Origin: Novosphingobium mangrovisedimenti
GTDB taxonomy: Bacteria; Pseudomonadota; Alphaproteobacteria; Sphingomonadales; Sphingomonadaceae
Assembly (NCBI RefSeq): GCF_025153475.1
Contig: NZ_JANZXA010000013.1
Location: forward strand, 62,001 to 126,000
Direction: 5' to 3'
DNA length: 64,000 nt
Shown: piece after piece, positions 16,527-24,826 of the stretch
Layout of the letters: each line of letters begins with the position of its first letter
How positions within the stretch are numbered: position 1 is the first letter of the stretch
The notes under the pieces: generated by a model
Seen by the model: only the letters and a program-made list of their open reading frames with translations
The model's database searches: none
Told to the model about the DNA's origin: nothing
Program-made: the position numbers and the translations under genes

Positions 16527-17366
16527 CTAGATGGCCTTGCCTGCGCGCCCGGCCAGTTCGTTGACGTATTGCCACGCGACACGCCCCGAGCGGGCGCCCC
16601 GACGGCGCGACCATTCCAGCGCGTCGCCGGATTCCCATTCCAGGCCGAATTCCTGCGCGTAACCGCCGATGATCGAGAGGTAGGCGTCCTGATCGCAATT
16701 GTGGAAGCCGATGGAGAGTCCGAAGCGGTCAGCAAGGGCCAGACGGTCGTCGACCACGTCGCGCGGATTGATCGGATCGTCCTGTTCGGACATCGAGCGC
16801 GCAACGATGGCCCGCCGGTTTGAGGTAACGGCAAGGCGTACGTTGGCCGGTCGCGCTTCTACGCCGCCTTCGAGCCAGGACCGCAGCAGGCGCGGACCTG
16901 CGCCATCGTTTTCCTCGAATCCCAGGTCGTCGATGAAGACGAGGAAGCGGCGGTCGATCCTGCCGAGTGTCGCGAACAGTGCGGTAACACCTGAAAGCGC
17001 TTCCTGCGCGACCTGAACAAGGGCGATCCCACCCGGATGGGCGTCCTGCGCCGCCCGGATCGCAGCCCGCAATACCGCCGACTTACCCATGCCGCGCGAG
17101 CCCCAGAGCAGCATGTCGTGCGCGGCGTGGCCGGCAGCGAGGCGTTCGACATTGGTGACGACGCGTTCCTTCTGGGCGTCGATTCCGCGCAGCAGGTCCA
17201 GCGCCGGGGCATCGAGGTGTTCGACAGCACGCGCCGAGCTGCCGGTCCAGACATAGGCAGGATGCGCCAGCCAGTCGCAGACCGGGCCCGATGGCGGCGC
17301 AAGACGCTCCAGCGCGTCGGCAATGCGGGAGAGGAGGACACCGTGATCGTGCTGGGGAGAGGTCAT
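16527..17366 (-). CDS. DUF815 family AAA-type ATPase
   Basis: A 279-residue protein with a Walker A motif in LWGSRGMGKSAVLRA and a Walker B in RFLVFIDDLGFEE. Sensor-like TSNRR follows. This is the pattern of DUF815, an uncharacterised family close to DnaC/Cdc6-like AAA proteins. The ATG at 17366 is chosen because upstream residues are Arg-rich and approach the divergent Sua5 gene, which starts 49 bases away. It converges with the sorbosone-dehydrogenase-like gene, with only 7 bases between the stops. Confidence 0.78.
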   Translation of the reverse strand: MTSPQHDHGVLLSRIADALERLAPPSGPVCDWLAHPAYVWTGSSARAVEHLDAPALDLLRGIDAQKERVVTNVERLAAGHAAHDMLLWGSRGMGKSAVLRAAIRAAQDAHPGGIALVQVAQEALSGVTALFATLGRIDRRFLVFIDDLGFEENDGAGPRLLRSWLEGGVEARPANVRLAVTSNRRAIVARSMSEQDDPINPRDVVDDRLALADRFGLSIGFHNCDQDAYLSIIGGYAQEFGLEWESGDALEWSRRRGARSGRVAWQYVNELAGRAGKAI

Positions 17367-17415
17367 TCGCGCGCTTTTCCTTGGCATTCGTCGCGCGCGG
17401 CTATAGCGGCGGGTC

Positions 17416-18363
17416 ATGGAACACGCCAGCCGACCCGTCATTCTGCCTGCCGGCGCGGAAGGAATTGCCGAGGCCGCGCGTATCTTGCGTGAGGGCGGGC
17501 TGGTGGCCGTGCCGACCGAGACCGTCTATGGCCTCGCCGCCCGTGCCGACCGCGATGCGTCGGTGGCTGGGATCTACCGGGCCAAGGGCCGTCCCAGCTT
17601 CAACCCGCTGATTGTTCACGTGGCGGACCTTGCCTCGGCGCGGTGGCTTGCCGAATTCGATGATCGGGCGGTGAAGCTTGCCGAAACATTCTGGCCGGGT
17701 GCCCTGACCATGGTCCTGCCGCTGCGCGAGGGGGCGCCGATTGCCGATGCCGTCACGGCGGGTCTTCCGACTGTTGCGCTGCGTTGTCCGGCACACCCCG
17801 TCATGCGCGCGGTCATTGCCGGGGCCGGCCTGCCGCTGGCGGCGCCGTCCGCCAATCGCAGTGGTGGCGTGAGCCCGACGACGGCGGCGCATGTGCAGTC
17901 TTCACTGGGCGACCGCATCGACGCGGTCGTCGACGGCGGCGCGTGCGAAGCGGGTCTCGAATCGACGATCGTGGCCTTGCGCGGGGATGGGCGTTGGCAG
18001 GTTCTCCGGCCCGGTCCGATCTCCGAAGCGCGGATCGCGGCGGTACTGGGCACGCCGAGTGAAGCAGTGACGTCACAGGCGGTCGAGGCACCGGGCCAGC
18101 TTGCAAGCCACTATGCTCCGGGAAAGCCGGTACGCCTGAACGCCCGGAAGGCAGAGGCGGACGAGTTCCACATCGGCTTCGGCGATGTGGCAGGCGATGT
18201 CACGTTATCGGACACGGGCGATCTGGCTGAAGCGGCCGCACGGCTCTATGCACTGCTGCACCACGCGGCCGCAGCGCCGCAACCCCGTATCGCCGTTGCG
18301 CCGATTCCCGGGGAAGGCATCGGAGCCGCCATCAACGACCGTTTGCGCAGGGCCGCGGCCTGA
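17416..18363 (+). CDS. Threonylcarbamoyl-AMP synthase, Sua5 type
   Basis: A 315-residue long-form enzyme. The YrdC domain (about 1-205) shows VPTETVYGLAA, KGRPSFNPL and SANRSGG. The C-terminal Sua5 domain (about 215-315) includes APGQLASHYAPG, the linker that covers the active site. The enzyme makes threonylcarbamoyl-AMP from threonine, bicarbonate and ATP for the t6A37 modification of ANN-decoding tRNAs. The length separates it from short TsaC proteins. Confidence 0.92.
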   Translation: MEHASRPVILPAGAEGIAEAARILREGGLVAVPTETVYGLAARADRDASVAGIYRAKGRPSFNPLIVHVADLASARWLAEFDDRAVKLAETFWPGALTMVLPLREGAPIADAVTAGLPTVALRCPAHPVMRAVIAGAGLPLAAPSANRSGGVSPTTAAHVQSSLGDRIDAVVDGGACEAGLESTIVALRGDGRWQVLRPGPISEARIAAVLGTPSEAVTSQAVEAPGQLASHYAPGKPVRLNARKAEADEFHIGFGDVAGDVTLSDTGDLAEAAARLYALLHHAAAAPQPRIAVAPIPGEGIGAAINDRLRRAAA

Positions 18364-18369
18364 CGGGAC

Positions 18370-18684
18370 TCAGTAGCTCGTCTGGTAATGCTGCATGTCG
18401 GCGTAGTCGTTGCGTGCCTTCAGGCAGGCCTCGTCGTCGCCTTCGTCGCATTCGCGCAAGTGTTTCTGGTAGCGACGGTCCAGCTTCGCGAGCTTCTCTT
18501 CACGCTCGCGTATCTCGCGCCCGCGTTTCTCGTCGGCTTCGGACTGGCTTGTCGTCGCCAGGTCGACGGCCTTGCCGGTGACGCGCACCGGGGCGGTGAC
18601 GACCTTGGTGGCAGTGCCGATGCAGCCGGAGAGGAGCGGGAACAGGCCGAGCGCCAGGGCGGGGAAAAGGCGGATCGAGATCAT
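18370..18684 (-). CDS. Small lipoprotein with charged coiled-coil-like body
   Basis: A 104-residue protein with a lipoprotein signal: hydrophobic residues 5-17, then the lipobox LSGC with the modified cysteine at 21. The body (about 45-85) is highly charged and probably a coiled coil (KRGREIREREEKLAKLDR), followed by two Cys in an acidic patch (CDEGDDEAC) that may form a disulfide. The family is not recognised. It converges with the Sua5 gene, with only 6 bases between the stops. Confidence 0.65.
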   Translation of the reverse strand: MISIRLFPALALGLFPLLSGCIGTATKVVTAPVRVTGKAVDLATTSQSEADEKRGREIREREEKLAKLDRRYQKHLRECDEGDDEACLKARNDYADMQHYQTSY

Positions 18685-18737
18685 GCGCCGTTGATCTCAT
18701 GATCGGGCCGATGTGGCAATGAACGATCGTCCATACG

Positions 18738-18771
18738 AAGAAGGCCGCCTCCTTGCGGAAGCGGCCTTCTT
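18738..18771 (-). terminator. Intrinsic terminator downstream of carD
   Basis: An 11-base-pair perfect stem (AAGAAGGCCGC / GCGGCCTTCTT) with a 12-base loop starts 20 bases after the carD stop. On the minus strand the distal arm ends in a short T-rich run (CTTCTT). It probably ends the carD transcript. Confidence 0.7.
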
Positions 18772-18790
18772 GGCTTGCGAAATCGCCTAT

Positions 18791-19324
18791 TCAGGCGCTT
18801 TCGGCGGTTTCGTAGTACTTGGGTGCGTGCTCGTTGAGGATCGCGAGGATCTTCTGGAGCGCTGCCGGTTCGTCGGTCTTTTCCATGGCCGCGAGTTCGC
18901 GGGCCAGACGCGACGAAGCCGCCTCGAAGATCTGCCGTTCGGAGTAGCTCTGCTCCGGCTGGTCATCCGCCCGGAACAGGTCGCGCGTCACTTCGGCGAT
19001 CGACACGAGGTCGCCCGAGTTGATCTTGGCTTCATATTCCTGGGCGCGGCGCGACCACATGGTGCGCTTGACCTTGGGCTTGCCCTTGAGGGTATCGAGT
19101 GCTTCGCGCAGGGTCTTGTCCGAAGACAGCTTGCGCATGCCGATCGATTCTACCTTGTTGACCGGAACACGGAGCGTCATACGCTCCTTTTCGAAACGCA
19201 GAACATACAGTTCGAGCTGCATCCCGGCAATTTCCTGCTTCTGCAACTCGATAACACGGCCTACACCGTGCTTCGGGTAAACGACATAATCTCCAACATC
19301 GAAGGCATCGGCCTTGGTTGCCAT
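18791..19324 (-). CDS. carD: CarD/CdnL family RNA polymerase-binding transcription regulator
   Basis: A 177-residue protein. The N-terminal RNA-polymerase interaction domain starts FDVGDYVVYPKHGVGRV and continues with LELYVLRFEKERMTLRVPV; the C-terminal helical DNA-binding domain includes RRAQEYEAKINSGDLV and conserved Trp in KRTMWSRR. CarD-type factors stabilise open promoter complexes at rRNA and housekeeping promoters. The ATG at 19324 gives the normal N-terminus. A leader of about 175 bases and a TATATAAT-like -10 element lie upstream, and a good terminator downstream, so it is monocistronic. Confidence 0.93.
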   Translation of the reverse strand: MATKADAFDVGDYVVYPKHGVGRVIELQKQEIAGMQLELYVLRFEKERMTLRVPVNKVESIGMRKLSSDKTLREALDTLKGKPKVKRTMWSRRAQEYEAKINSGDLVSIAEVTRDLFRADDQPEQSYSERQIFEAASSRLARELAAMEKTDEPAALQKILAILNEHAPKYYETAESA

Positions 19325-19679
19325 GTATCGTCCTTTCACCTGCAAGGTTCTGCCAGTCACGTGCCGAGAGATGTCCAGGCGGTGCGACAAGGAGGCACAA
19401 GACGCCTCCGCCACCCGGTCAGATTACTCTCCCAACCGTCTGCTTTCGAACCTTGCCTCGCAATGAAAACGCCTGCCAAACGAGCAGAAGGCTCGGGCAG
19501 TTGAAGGATTATATAGCACCGATGTGACAAAATTACCAGAGGTGAGCGAACGTTTCCGTTCCGCTCCCCTCACGGCATGCCGAAACGAGACATTTCGGCC
19601 TTCGATAGCGGTCGTCAAGCGACCGATTTGCGCCCTGGAACCGAACCGCGGAGCGGCCGTTGCCGCCCCGTATGCCGGA
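19325..19679. other. Gene-free stretch between fdxA and carD
   Basis: This 355-base gap holds the carD promoter and its leader of about 175 bases. The leader contains a small hairpin (GGAGGC / GCCTCC, 19391-19409). Nearer fdxA there is a 7-base-pair hairpin (GCCGAAA / TTTCGGC, 19579-19599), which could be part of the fdxA 3' end but lacks a U-tract. No ORF with coding character is visible on either strand. Confidence 0.6.
19508..19538 (-). promoter_or_regulatory. Probable carD promoter
   Basis: Reading on the minus strand, TGGTAA (19538-19533), a 17-base spacer and TATATA (19515-19510) followed by AT. The -10 is strong in this GC-rich context, the -35 weak (3 of 6). A CarD-dependent promoter often has a poor -35 or -10, so autoregulation is conceivable but not shown. 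Confidence 0.4.
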
Positions 19680-20018
19680 TCAGTCGCCTTCGCCGGGCTC
19701 GGGCGAGAAGTACTTTTCGAACTTGCCTTCCTGATCCTTGAAGTCGTCGGCATCGGCCGGCGAATCCTTCTTGGAGGTAAGGTTGGGCCATTCGGCCGAG
19801 TACTTGGCGTTGAGTTCCAGCCACTGCTCGAGGCCGTTTTCGGTATCGGGCAGGATCGCTTCGGCCGGACATTCCGGTTCGCACACGCCGCAATCGATGC
19901 ACTCGCTCGGGTTGATCACGAGCATGTTCTCGCCTTCGTAGAAGCAGTCCACGGGGCAGACTTCGACGCAATCCATGTACTTGCACCGGATGCATGCGTC
20001 GGTGACGACATAGGTCAT
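19680..20018 (-). CDS. fdxA: Seven-iron ferredoxin FdxA
   Basis: A 112-residue ferredoxin with the cysteine arrangement of 7Fe proteins: Cys9, Cys17 and Cys50 fit the [3Fe-4S] site, and Cys21, Cys40, Cys43 and Cys46 the [4Fe-4S] site. Cys12 and Cys25 match the extra cysteines of Azotobacter-type FdI. The C-terminal extension (about 60-112) is also typical. It is a soluble electron carrier. It begins 18 bases after the S4-protein stop, and the order helicase-S4-fdxA-carD is frequent in alphaproteobacteria. Confidence 0.92.
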   Translation of the reverse strand: MTYVVTDACIRCKYMDCVEVCPVDCFYEGENMLVINPSECIDCGVCEPECPAEAILPDTENGLEQWLELNAKYSAEWPNLTSKKDSPADADDFKDQEGKFEKYFSPEPGEGD

Positions 20019-20036
20019 TGCTGCGAATTCCTTCTC

Positions 20037-20330
20037 TCAGGCATCATTACGATTGGCTGCTGCTATGAGATCAACCGGCCTGCCGTCAAGCACTCTGTAA
20101 CAGGCTTGCGCTTCCACTGCCGGTCCGCGCCGGGAGGGCAGGGCAAGGACCTCGATCACGCGCACGCTCGCCCCGAAAGGTACTGTCAGCACGTCACCGG
20201 TGGTGATTTTCTGGTGGGCCCGGTCGATCCGGCGCCCGTTGAGCCGCATGTGGCCTTCTTCAGCCATCGCCTGGGCGACGGGGCGGGTCTTGGCCAGCCG
20301 CAGGTACCACAGCAGCTTGTCCACCCGCAT
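20037..20330 (-). CDS. RNA-binding S4 domain protein (Hsp15-like)
   Basis: A 97-residue protein. The S4 domain fills residues 1-60: MRVDKLLWYLRLAKTRPVAQ, then GHMRLNGRRID and GDVLTVPFG. Hsp15-type proteins rescue stalled 50S subunits carrying peptidyl-tRNA. It starts on the stop of the upstream helicase gene (TAATG) and so is translationally coupled to it, suggesting a joint role in RNA handling. Confidence 0.85.
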   Translation of the reverse strand: MRVDKLLWYLRLAKTRPVAQAMAEEGHMRLNGRRIDRAHQKITTGDVLTVPFGASVRVIEVLALPSRRGPAVEAQACYRVLDGRPVDLIAAANRNDA

Positions 20331-22930
20331 TACCGCACCATGTCGGCCAGTGCGGCGAAGGCGCTGTCCTTGCGGACCGCGGCGGGCCGTTCCTGCTGCG
20401 TCTGGCGGCGCGGCGGGCGCCAGCGCCAGCGCACCGGGGCGGGCGGGCCATGGGCACCCTCGGCCAGCGGTCGCGGCATGATCGGCTGGAAGCCTCCGAG
20501 ACGCAGCAGGCGCGAATAGCTCGATGTCGTCAGTCCCATCGATACTGCACGTGCAGGATCGAGCTTGAAGTCGCGGGCCTTGCCTGTACCGCGCGCCTCG
20601 TGTGCCTCGCGAAGCAGCTTTTCGGCCATGTCGAGCCGCACCAGTTGCTTGCCCAGGTTGCGGTAGCCGGGCACGTGGCCGTGCTGCGTTGCCGGCAATG
20701 CGGGCGGCATATCGGTTTCAGGTGCGCTGGAAGCCGTTTTCTTGCCGGCGATCCGTGCAAGCTGGCGCCACAGATCCATCGGGCGGGGGCGCAGCATGGC
20801 GGGCACGAACACGTCGAGCGTGCCGACCCGCACGCCGAGCCGCGCCAGCATCGTGCGACGCTGCTTGTCGAGCCGGTCTACCCCGGATTGTTCGCGTGAC
20901 GTCATGCCGCCATGTTCGACGAGCGTGATGAGCAGGGCGCGCAGGTCCGGCCCGGCATCCTCGGCGCGGCTGGCTTCGTCCAGCTTGGCAAGGGGGGAGA
21001 GCGGTTCGAGTGCCTGTTCAAGCCAGGTTTCCAGCGCTGCGACGAGCGCCTTGCGCGAAGGGCCGGGAATGGCGTCGAGCGTGCGCTCCGGCACCAGAAC
21101 CGGCGCAAGGATCGAGCGTCCCTCGGAAAGCGTCGCAATAGGCTCTGCGTCCCACATGAGGGTGCCGGCATCCAGCGAGATCTCGGCCGAACCGGCATGG
21201 ATCGCGTCTGCCAGCGCGTCTGCCCGGGTTTCGAGCAGCGAGGCCAGGTGCTTTTCCGCCGCGGACAGCAAGAGCTTGCGATCCGACAGCCGTGCGCCGG
21301 GATCGACCTTGAAGGCGAAGCCGCGCAAGCTGCCGATGTGCTCGCCCTCGACCAGGACTTCCTCGTCCTCGAGCCGAACCGAAAGCAGTCCGGAATCGGG
21401 TCCAAGTTTCTTCATAAGTACGGCGGTCCTGCGATTGATGAAGCGTTCGGTGAGCTTGCCGTGAAGTGCATCGGAAAGTCGAGCCTCTACTGCCCGGGCG
21501 CGGGCGGCCATTTCGTCGCGGGCGAGCACCCAGTCCGGCCGCTGCGCGATGTAGGCCCACGAACGGATGGCGGCGATGCGGCCCTGCAGCGTGTGAATGT
21601 CGCCGCCGGTACGGTCGAGCTGGGCGATCTGCGCGGCCACGAAGTCGGCCCCCAGTTCACCCGTGCGCAGATCCTGCCACAGCCGGGCGACGAAGCGTGA
21701 ATGGGTCTCTACGCCCTGCTGGCGGAAATCGGGCAGGCGGCACACCTCCCAGAAGCGCTCTACCTGTGCGGAGCCGCGTACGGTACCGGCCACCGCAGGG
21801 TCTTCGGCAAGGCGCTTGAGCACTGACAGGTCGATGGCCTTGGGGGCGGGAGCCAGTTCCGGGCGCAGGGGAGGAGACTCAAGCGCGTTGATGAGCGTCT
21901 CGATGCTGTCGAAACGCGGTTCCGGCTCGCGCCAGAACAGTTTCGTCAGCGGGGGGAAGCGATGTTCCTCGATCGCATAGATTTCTTCCGGCTCGAACTC
22001 GGAATCGTGCGCCCCCGATCCGCTGAGCGTGCCGAAGGTCCCGTCTTTCTGGTGTCGTCCCGCGCGTCCGGCGATCTGCGCCATTTCCGCCGTGGTCAGG
22101 CGGCGCTGCCGCTGCCCGTCGAATTTCGAAAGCCCGGCAAAGGCGACATGCTCAACGTCGAGGTTGAGCCCCATCCCGATCGCGTCGGTGGCGACGAGGT
22201 AGTCGACCTCGCCCGACTGGTAGAGCGCGACCTGCGCGTTGCGCGTCTGCGGGCTGAGTGCGCCCATGACGACGGCCGCGCCGCCGCGAAACCGCCGCAG
22301 CATCTCGGCGATGGCGTAGACCTGCTCGGCCGAGAAGGCGACGATGGCACTGCGCGGGGGAACGCGGCTGATCTTCTTGGCCCCGGCGTGGGTCAGCGTG
22401 GAAAAGCGCGGCCGTGTGACGATCTCGACCGCCGGCACCAGGGCCTTGACCATGGGTTCGAGCGTCGAGGACCCGAGGATCATCGTTTCCTCCCGGCCGC
22501 GTGCGTGGAGCAGGCGGTCGGTGAAAACATGGCCGCGCTCGCGATCCGCGGCCAGTTGCGCTTCGTCGATGGCGACGAAGGCCATCGAACGGTCCATGAT
22601 GGGCATGGCCTCCGCCGTGCACAGCAGGTAGCGCGCGTTCGGGGGGTCGATACGCTCCTCGCCGGTGATCAGGGCGACGTTCTTCTCGCCCTTGATGTGG
22701 CAGACGCGATCGTAGACTTCGCGGGCCAGCAATCGCAGCGGAAAGCCGATCATGCCGCTGGAATGCGCGCAGAGGCGTTCGATGGCGAGGTGCGTCTTGC
22801 CGGTATTCGTCGGCCCGAGCACCGCCTTCACCCCGCCAGGGGCATCGTGTCGCGACGAAACATGCGGCGCCATAACCATTACGCTTGCAAATGTGGCATT
22901 GCCGTCCGCCGCTCGCAAGTGTCGACTCAC
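20330..22930 (-). CDS. SUV3-like DEXH-box RNA helicase
   Basis: An 866-residue superfamily 2 helicase like mitochondrial SUV3. Visible are Walker A GPTNTGKT (about residue 40), the DExH-like motif AIDEAQLAADRERG, motif III region GSST, and motif VI QIAGRAGRHQKDG. A long helical region and a basic C-terminus follow. SUV3 relatives unwind RNA during decay. I prefer the GTG at 22930: an AGGGG site lies 9 bases upstream, whereas the ATGs at 22879 and 22873 have none; this choice is uncertain. It is the first gene of the helicase-S4-fdxA set. Confidence 0.85.
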   Translation of the reverse strand: MSRHLRAADGNATFASVMVMAPHVSSRHDAPGGVKAVLGPTNTGKTHLAIERLCAHSSGMIGFPLRLLAREVYDRVCHIKGEKNVALITGEERIDPPNARYLLCTAEAMPIMDRSMAFVAIDEAQLAADRERGHVFTDRLLHARGREETMILGSSTLEPMVKALVPAVEIVTRPRFSTLTHAGAKKISRVPPRSAIVAFSAEQVYAIAEMLRRFRGGAAVVMGALSPQTRNAQVALYQSGEVDYLVATDAIGMGLNLDVEHVAFAGLSKFDGQRQRRLTTAEMAQIAGRAGRHQKDGTFGTLSGSGAHDSEFEPEEIYAIEEHRFPPLTKLFWREPEPRFDSIETLINALESPPLRPELAPAPKAIDLSVLKRLAEDPAVAGTVRGSAQVERFWEVCRLPDFRQQGVETHSRFVARLWQDLRTGELGADFVAAQIAQLDRTGGDIHTLQGRIAAIRSWAYIAQRPDWVLARDEMAARARAVEARLSDALHGKLTERFINRRTAVLMKKLGPDSGLLSVRLEDEEVLVEGEHIGSLRGFAFKVDPGARLSDRKLLLSAAEKHLASLLETRADALADAIHAGSAEISLDAGTLMWDAEPIATLSEGRSILAPVLVPERTLDAIPGPSRKALVAALETWLEQALEPLSPLAKLDEASRAEDAGPDLRALLITLVEHGGMTSREQSGVDRLDKQRRTMLARLGVRVGTLDVFVPAMLRPRPMDLWRQLARIAGKKTASSAPETDMPPALPATQHGHVPGYRNLGKQLVRLDMAEKLLREAHEARGTGKARDFKLDPARAVSMGLTTSSYSRLLRLGGFQPIMPRPLAEGAHGPPAPVRWRWRPPRRQTQQERPAAVRKDSAFAALADMVR

Positions 22931-23077
22931 CGAAAACAACCCCTGAAATCCACAGTCTTAGGGGGGGATTAACCTTGAGTGCCTAAGGGTTTTGCGCGAG
23001 GTCAGGGCCTAAGCTCTTGGTCTCAGGGGTTTGATTGACGGGTTGCAACGTCGCTTAGAGACGGGGAACGGGGCGTT

Positions 23078-24715
23078 TTGTTCAAGGCGCTGGATCAAGA
23101 CTGCGAAGACATCGGCGAGAATGCGGCCAATGCCGCAGTCCTCACCCATGCGCAGGCGCTGGAAGAACCCGGCGCTCCGTGGTTGCGGCCCGTGCACGAC
23201 GAATCCGAGGCTCCGGCAAGCCCGGGCCTTGCCGAGCGTTTTGCCAATCGCTGCCGCAAGCTCGAGGCTTGGTGTCACCATGTCGATCTGGCGCCCGACC
23301 TTGCCAATGACATCGGCAGCCGCAAATGGCTGCGTGGCCTTGCAACGCTGGTAGGGCTGAGTGCGGTGGCTGTGGCCATGTGGCCCGATTTCTCCGTAGT
23401 CGAAGCTGCCACGGCCGTGCCGGCTGAAAGCCGCGAACGCGATGAGTTCCGGAGCCAGACGATCGCCCCGCTGGCACTTGGCGCGGACAGCGGCCGCCAC
23501 ATGGGCGCCAGCCCGCTGGTACGCCCTCTGGCCAAAGTGCCCGAACGGCCGACTATCCAGCTGGTTTCGACGCTGGGTCAGGGCGACAGTTTCACGCGCA
23601 TGCTCAAGCGGGCCGGGCTCGGTGGAAGCGACATCTCCCGCGTGTCCGATCTGGTCGAGAGTGCCGTTCCGATGGATGAAATTGCATCGGGAACACAGTT
23701 CGACATCACCCTGGGCCAGCGACCCGCATCGAACGCACCACGTGCGCTCGATTCCATCGATTTCCGCGCCCGCTTCGATCTCGATCTTTCGATAGAACGC
23801 GATGACGGCGGCAATCTCGCCGTTGTTCGCCATCCCATCGCCGTCGACGAGACCCCGCTGCGCATCCGTGGCACCATCGGGTCCAGTCTCTACCGCTCGG
23901 CACGCAATGCCGGTGCGCCGGTCGCCGCGATCCAGGCCTACCTGCGCGCGGTCGACAAGTATGTCAGGCTCGATCATGATCTCGGCGCGTCCGACGAGTA
24001 CGACATGATCGTGGCATACAAGCGCTCGGCCAGGGGCGAACGGCAGGTCGGCGACCTGCTCTATGCCGGTATCGAGCGCGACGGCAAACCGCGTCTGCAA
24101 TTGCTGCGCTGGGGCGACAGTGGCGACATGTTCTCGGTCTCCTCGATCGACAAACCGCGGGCGGTCCCGATCGGTCAGCCGGTCGCTGGCCGCATAACCT
24201 CGCGCTATGGCATGCGTCGCCATCCGATCCTCGGTTACACGCGTATGCATGCCGGTATCGATTTCGGAGCGCGCTACGGTTCTCCGATCTACGCAGTGGC
24301 GGATGGCACGGTGACATACGCCGGGCGCCATGGTGGCCACGGCAACTATGTTCGCCTCCAGCACGCCGGGGGTCTTGGCACGGGATACGGGCACATGAGC
24401 CGCATCGCCGTTTCGTCCGGCGCGCATGTGCGCGCGGGGCAGGTGATCGGCTACGTCGGCTCGACCGGCCTTTCGACCGGCCCGCACCTGCATTTCGAGG
24501 CCTATCGTGGCGGCCATACGATCAATCCCGCGAACATCCAGGTTTTCGCTCGCCCGCAGATTGCCGGCAAGGATCGCGATGCCTTCAAGGCTCGCCTTAC
24601 CTCGCTGCTGACGGTTGAACCGGGCGCGGCCTTGGGGTCTATAGCGCCGGTGGCAAGCGAACAGGCGGAGGCCGAGCGGGAGATCGACCGGCTCGCCCCG
24701 AAGAAGATCGGATAG
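23078..24715 (+). CDS. Membrane-anchored M23-family peptidase
   Basis: A 545-residue protein with an N-terminal cytoplasmic part, one transmembrane segment (about residues 88-105), a periplasmic OapA/LysM-like domain (QLVSTLGQGDSFTRMLKRAG), and a C-terminal lysostaphin-type M23 domain. Zinc ligands are in MHAGIDFG (HxxxD) and GPHLHFEAY (HxH). These enzymes cut peptidoglycan crosslinks, or lose activity and act as regulators; all ligands are present here. The start is TTG at 23078, preceded by a GGGGAACGGGG stretch; no ATG lies nearby. Confidence 0.85.
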   Translation: MFKALDQDCEDIGENAANAAVLTHAQALEEPGAPWLRPVHDESEAPASPGLAERFANRCRKLEAWCHHVDLAPDLANDIGSRKWLRGLATLVGLSAVAVAMWPDFSVVEAATAVPAESRERDEFRSQTIAPLALGADSGRHMGASPLVRPLAKVPERPTIQLVSTLGQGDSFTRMLKRAGLGGSDISRVSDLVESAVPMDEIASGTQFDITLGQRPASNAPRALDSIDFRARFDLDLSIERDDGGNLAVVRHPIAVDETPLRIRGTIGSSLYRSARNAGAPVAAIQAYLRAVDKYVRLDHDLGASDEYDMIVAYKRSARGERQVGDLLYAGIERDGKPRLQLLRWGDSGDMFSVSSIDKPRAVPIGQPVAGRITSRYGMRRHPILGYTRMHAGIDFGARYGSPIYAVADGTVTYAGRHGGHGNYVRLQHAGGLGTGYGHMSRIAVSSGAHVRAGQVIGYVGSTGLSTGPHLHFEAYRGGHTINPANIQVFARPQIAGKDRDAFKARLTSLLTVEPGAALGSIAPVASEQAEAEREIDRLAPKKIG

Positions 24716-24826
24716 TCCGCGGCGGTTTCGGTCGATTGGTGCATGCGCACCCGGTAAGTCCCGGAACAAGGGCACGCGCGTTACTTGCAATTGAAACCTA
24801 CCGGCTTTTCCGGCAATCACGCGCCC

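Noticed and set aside
16527..17366. DUF815 ATPase as a transposition helper (IstB-like)
   Set aside because: No transposase, inverted repeats or target duplication are visible; the P-loop and neighbours fit DUF815.
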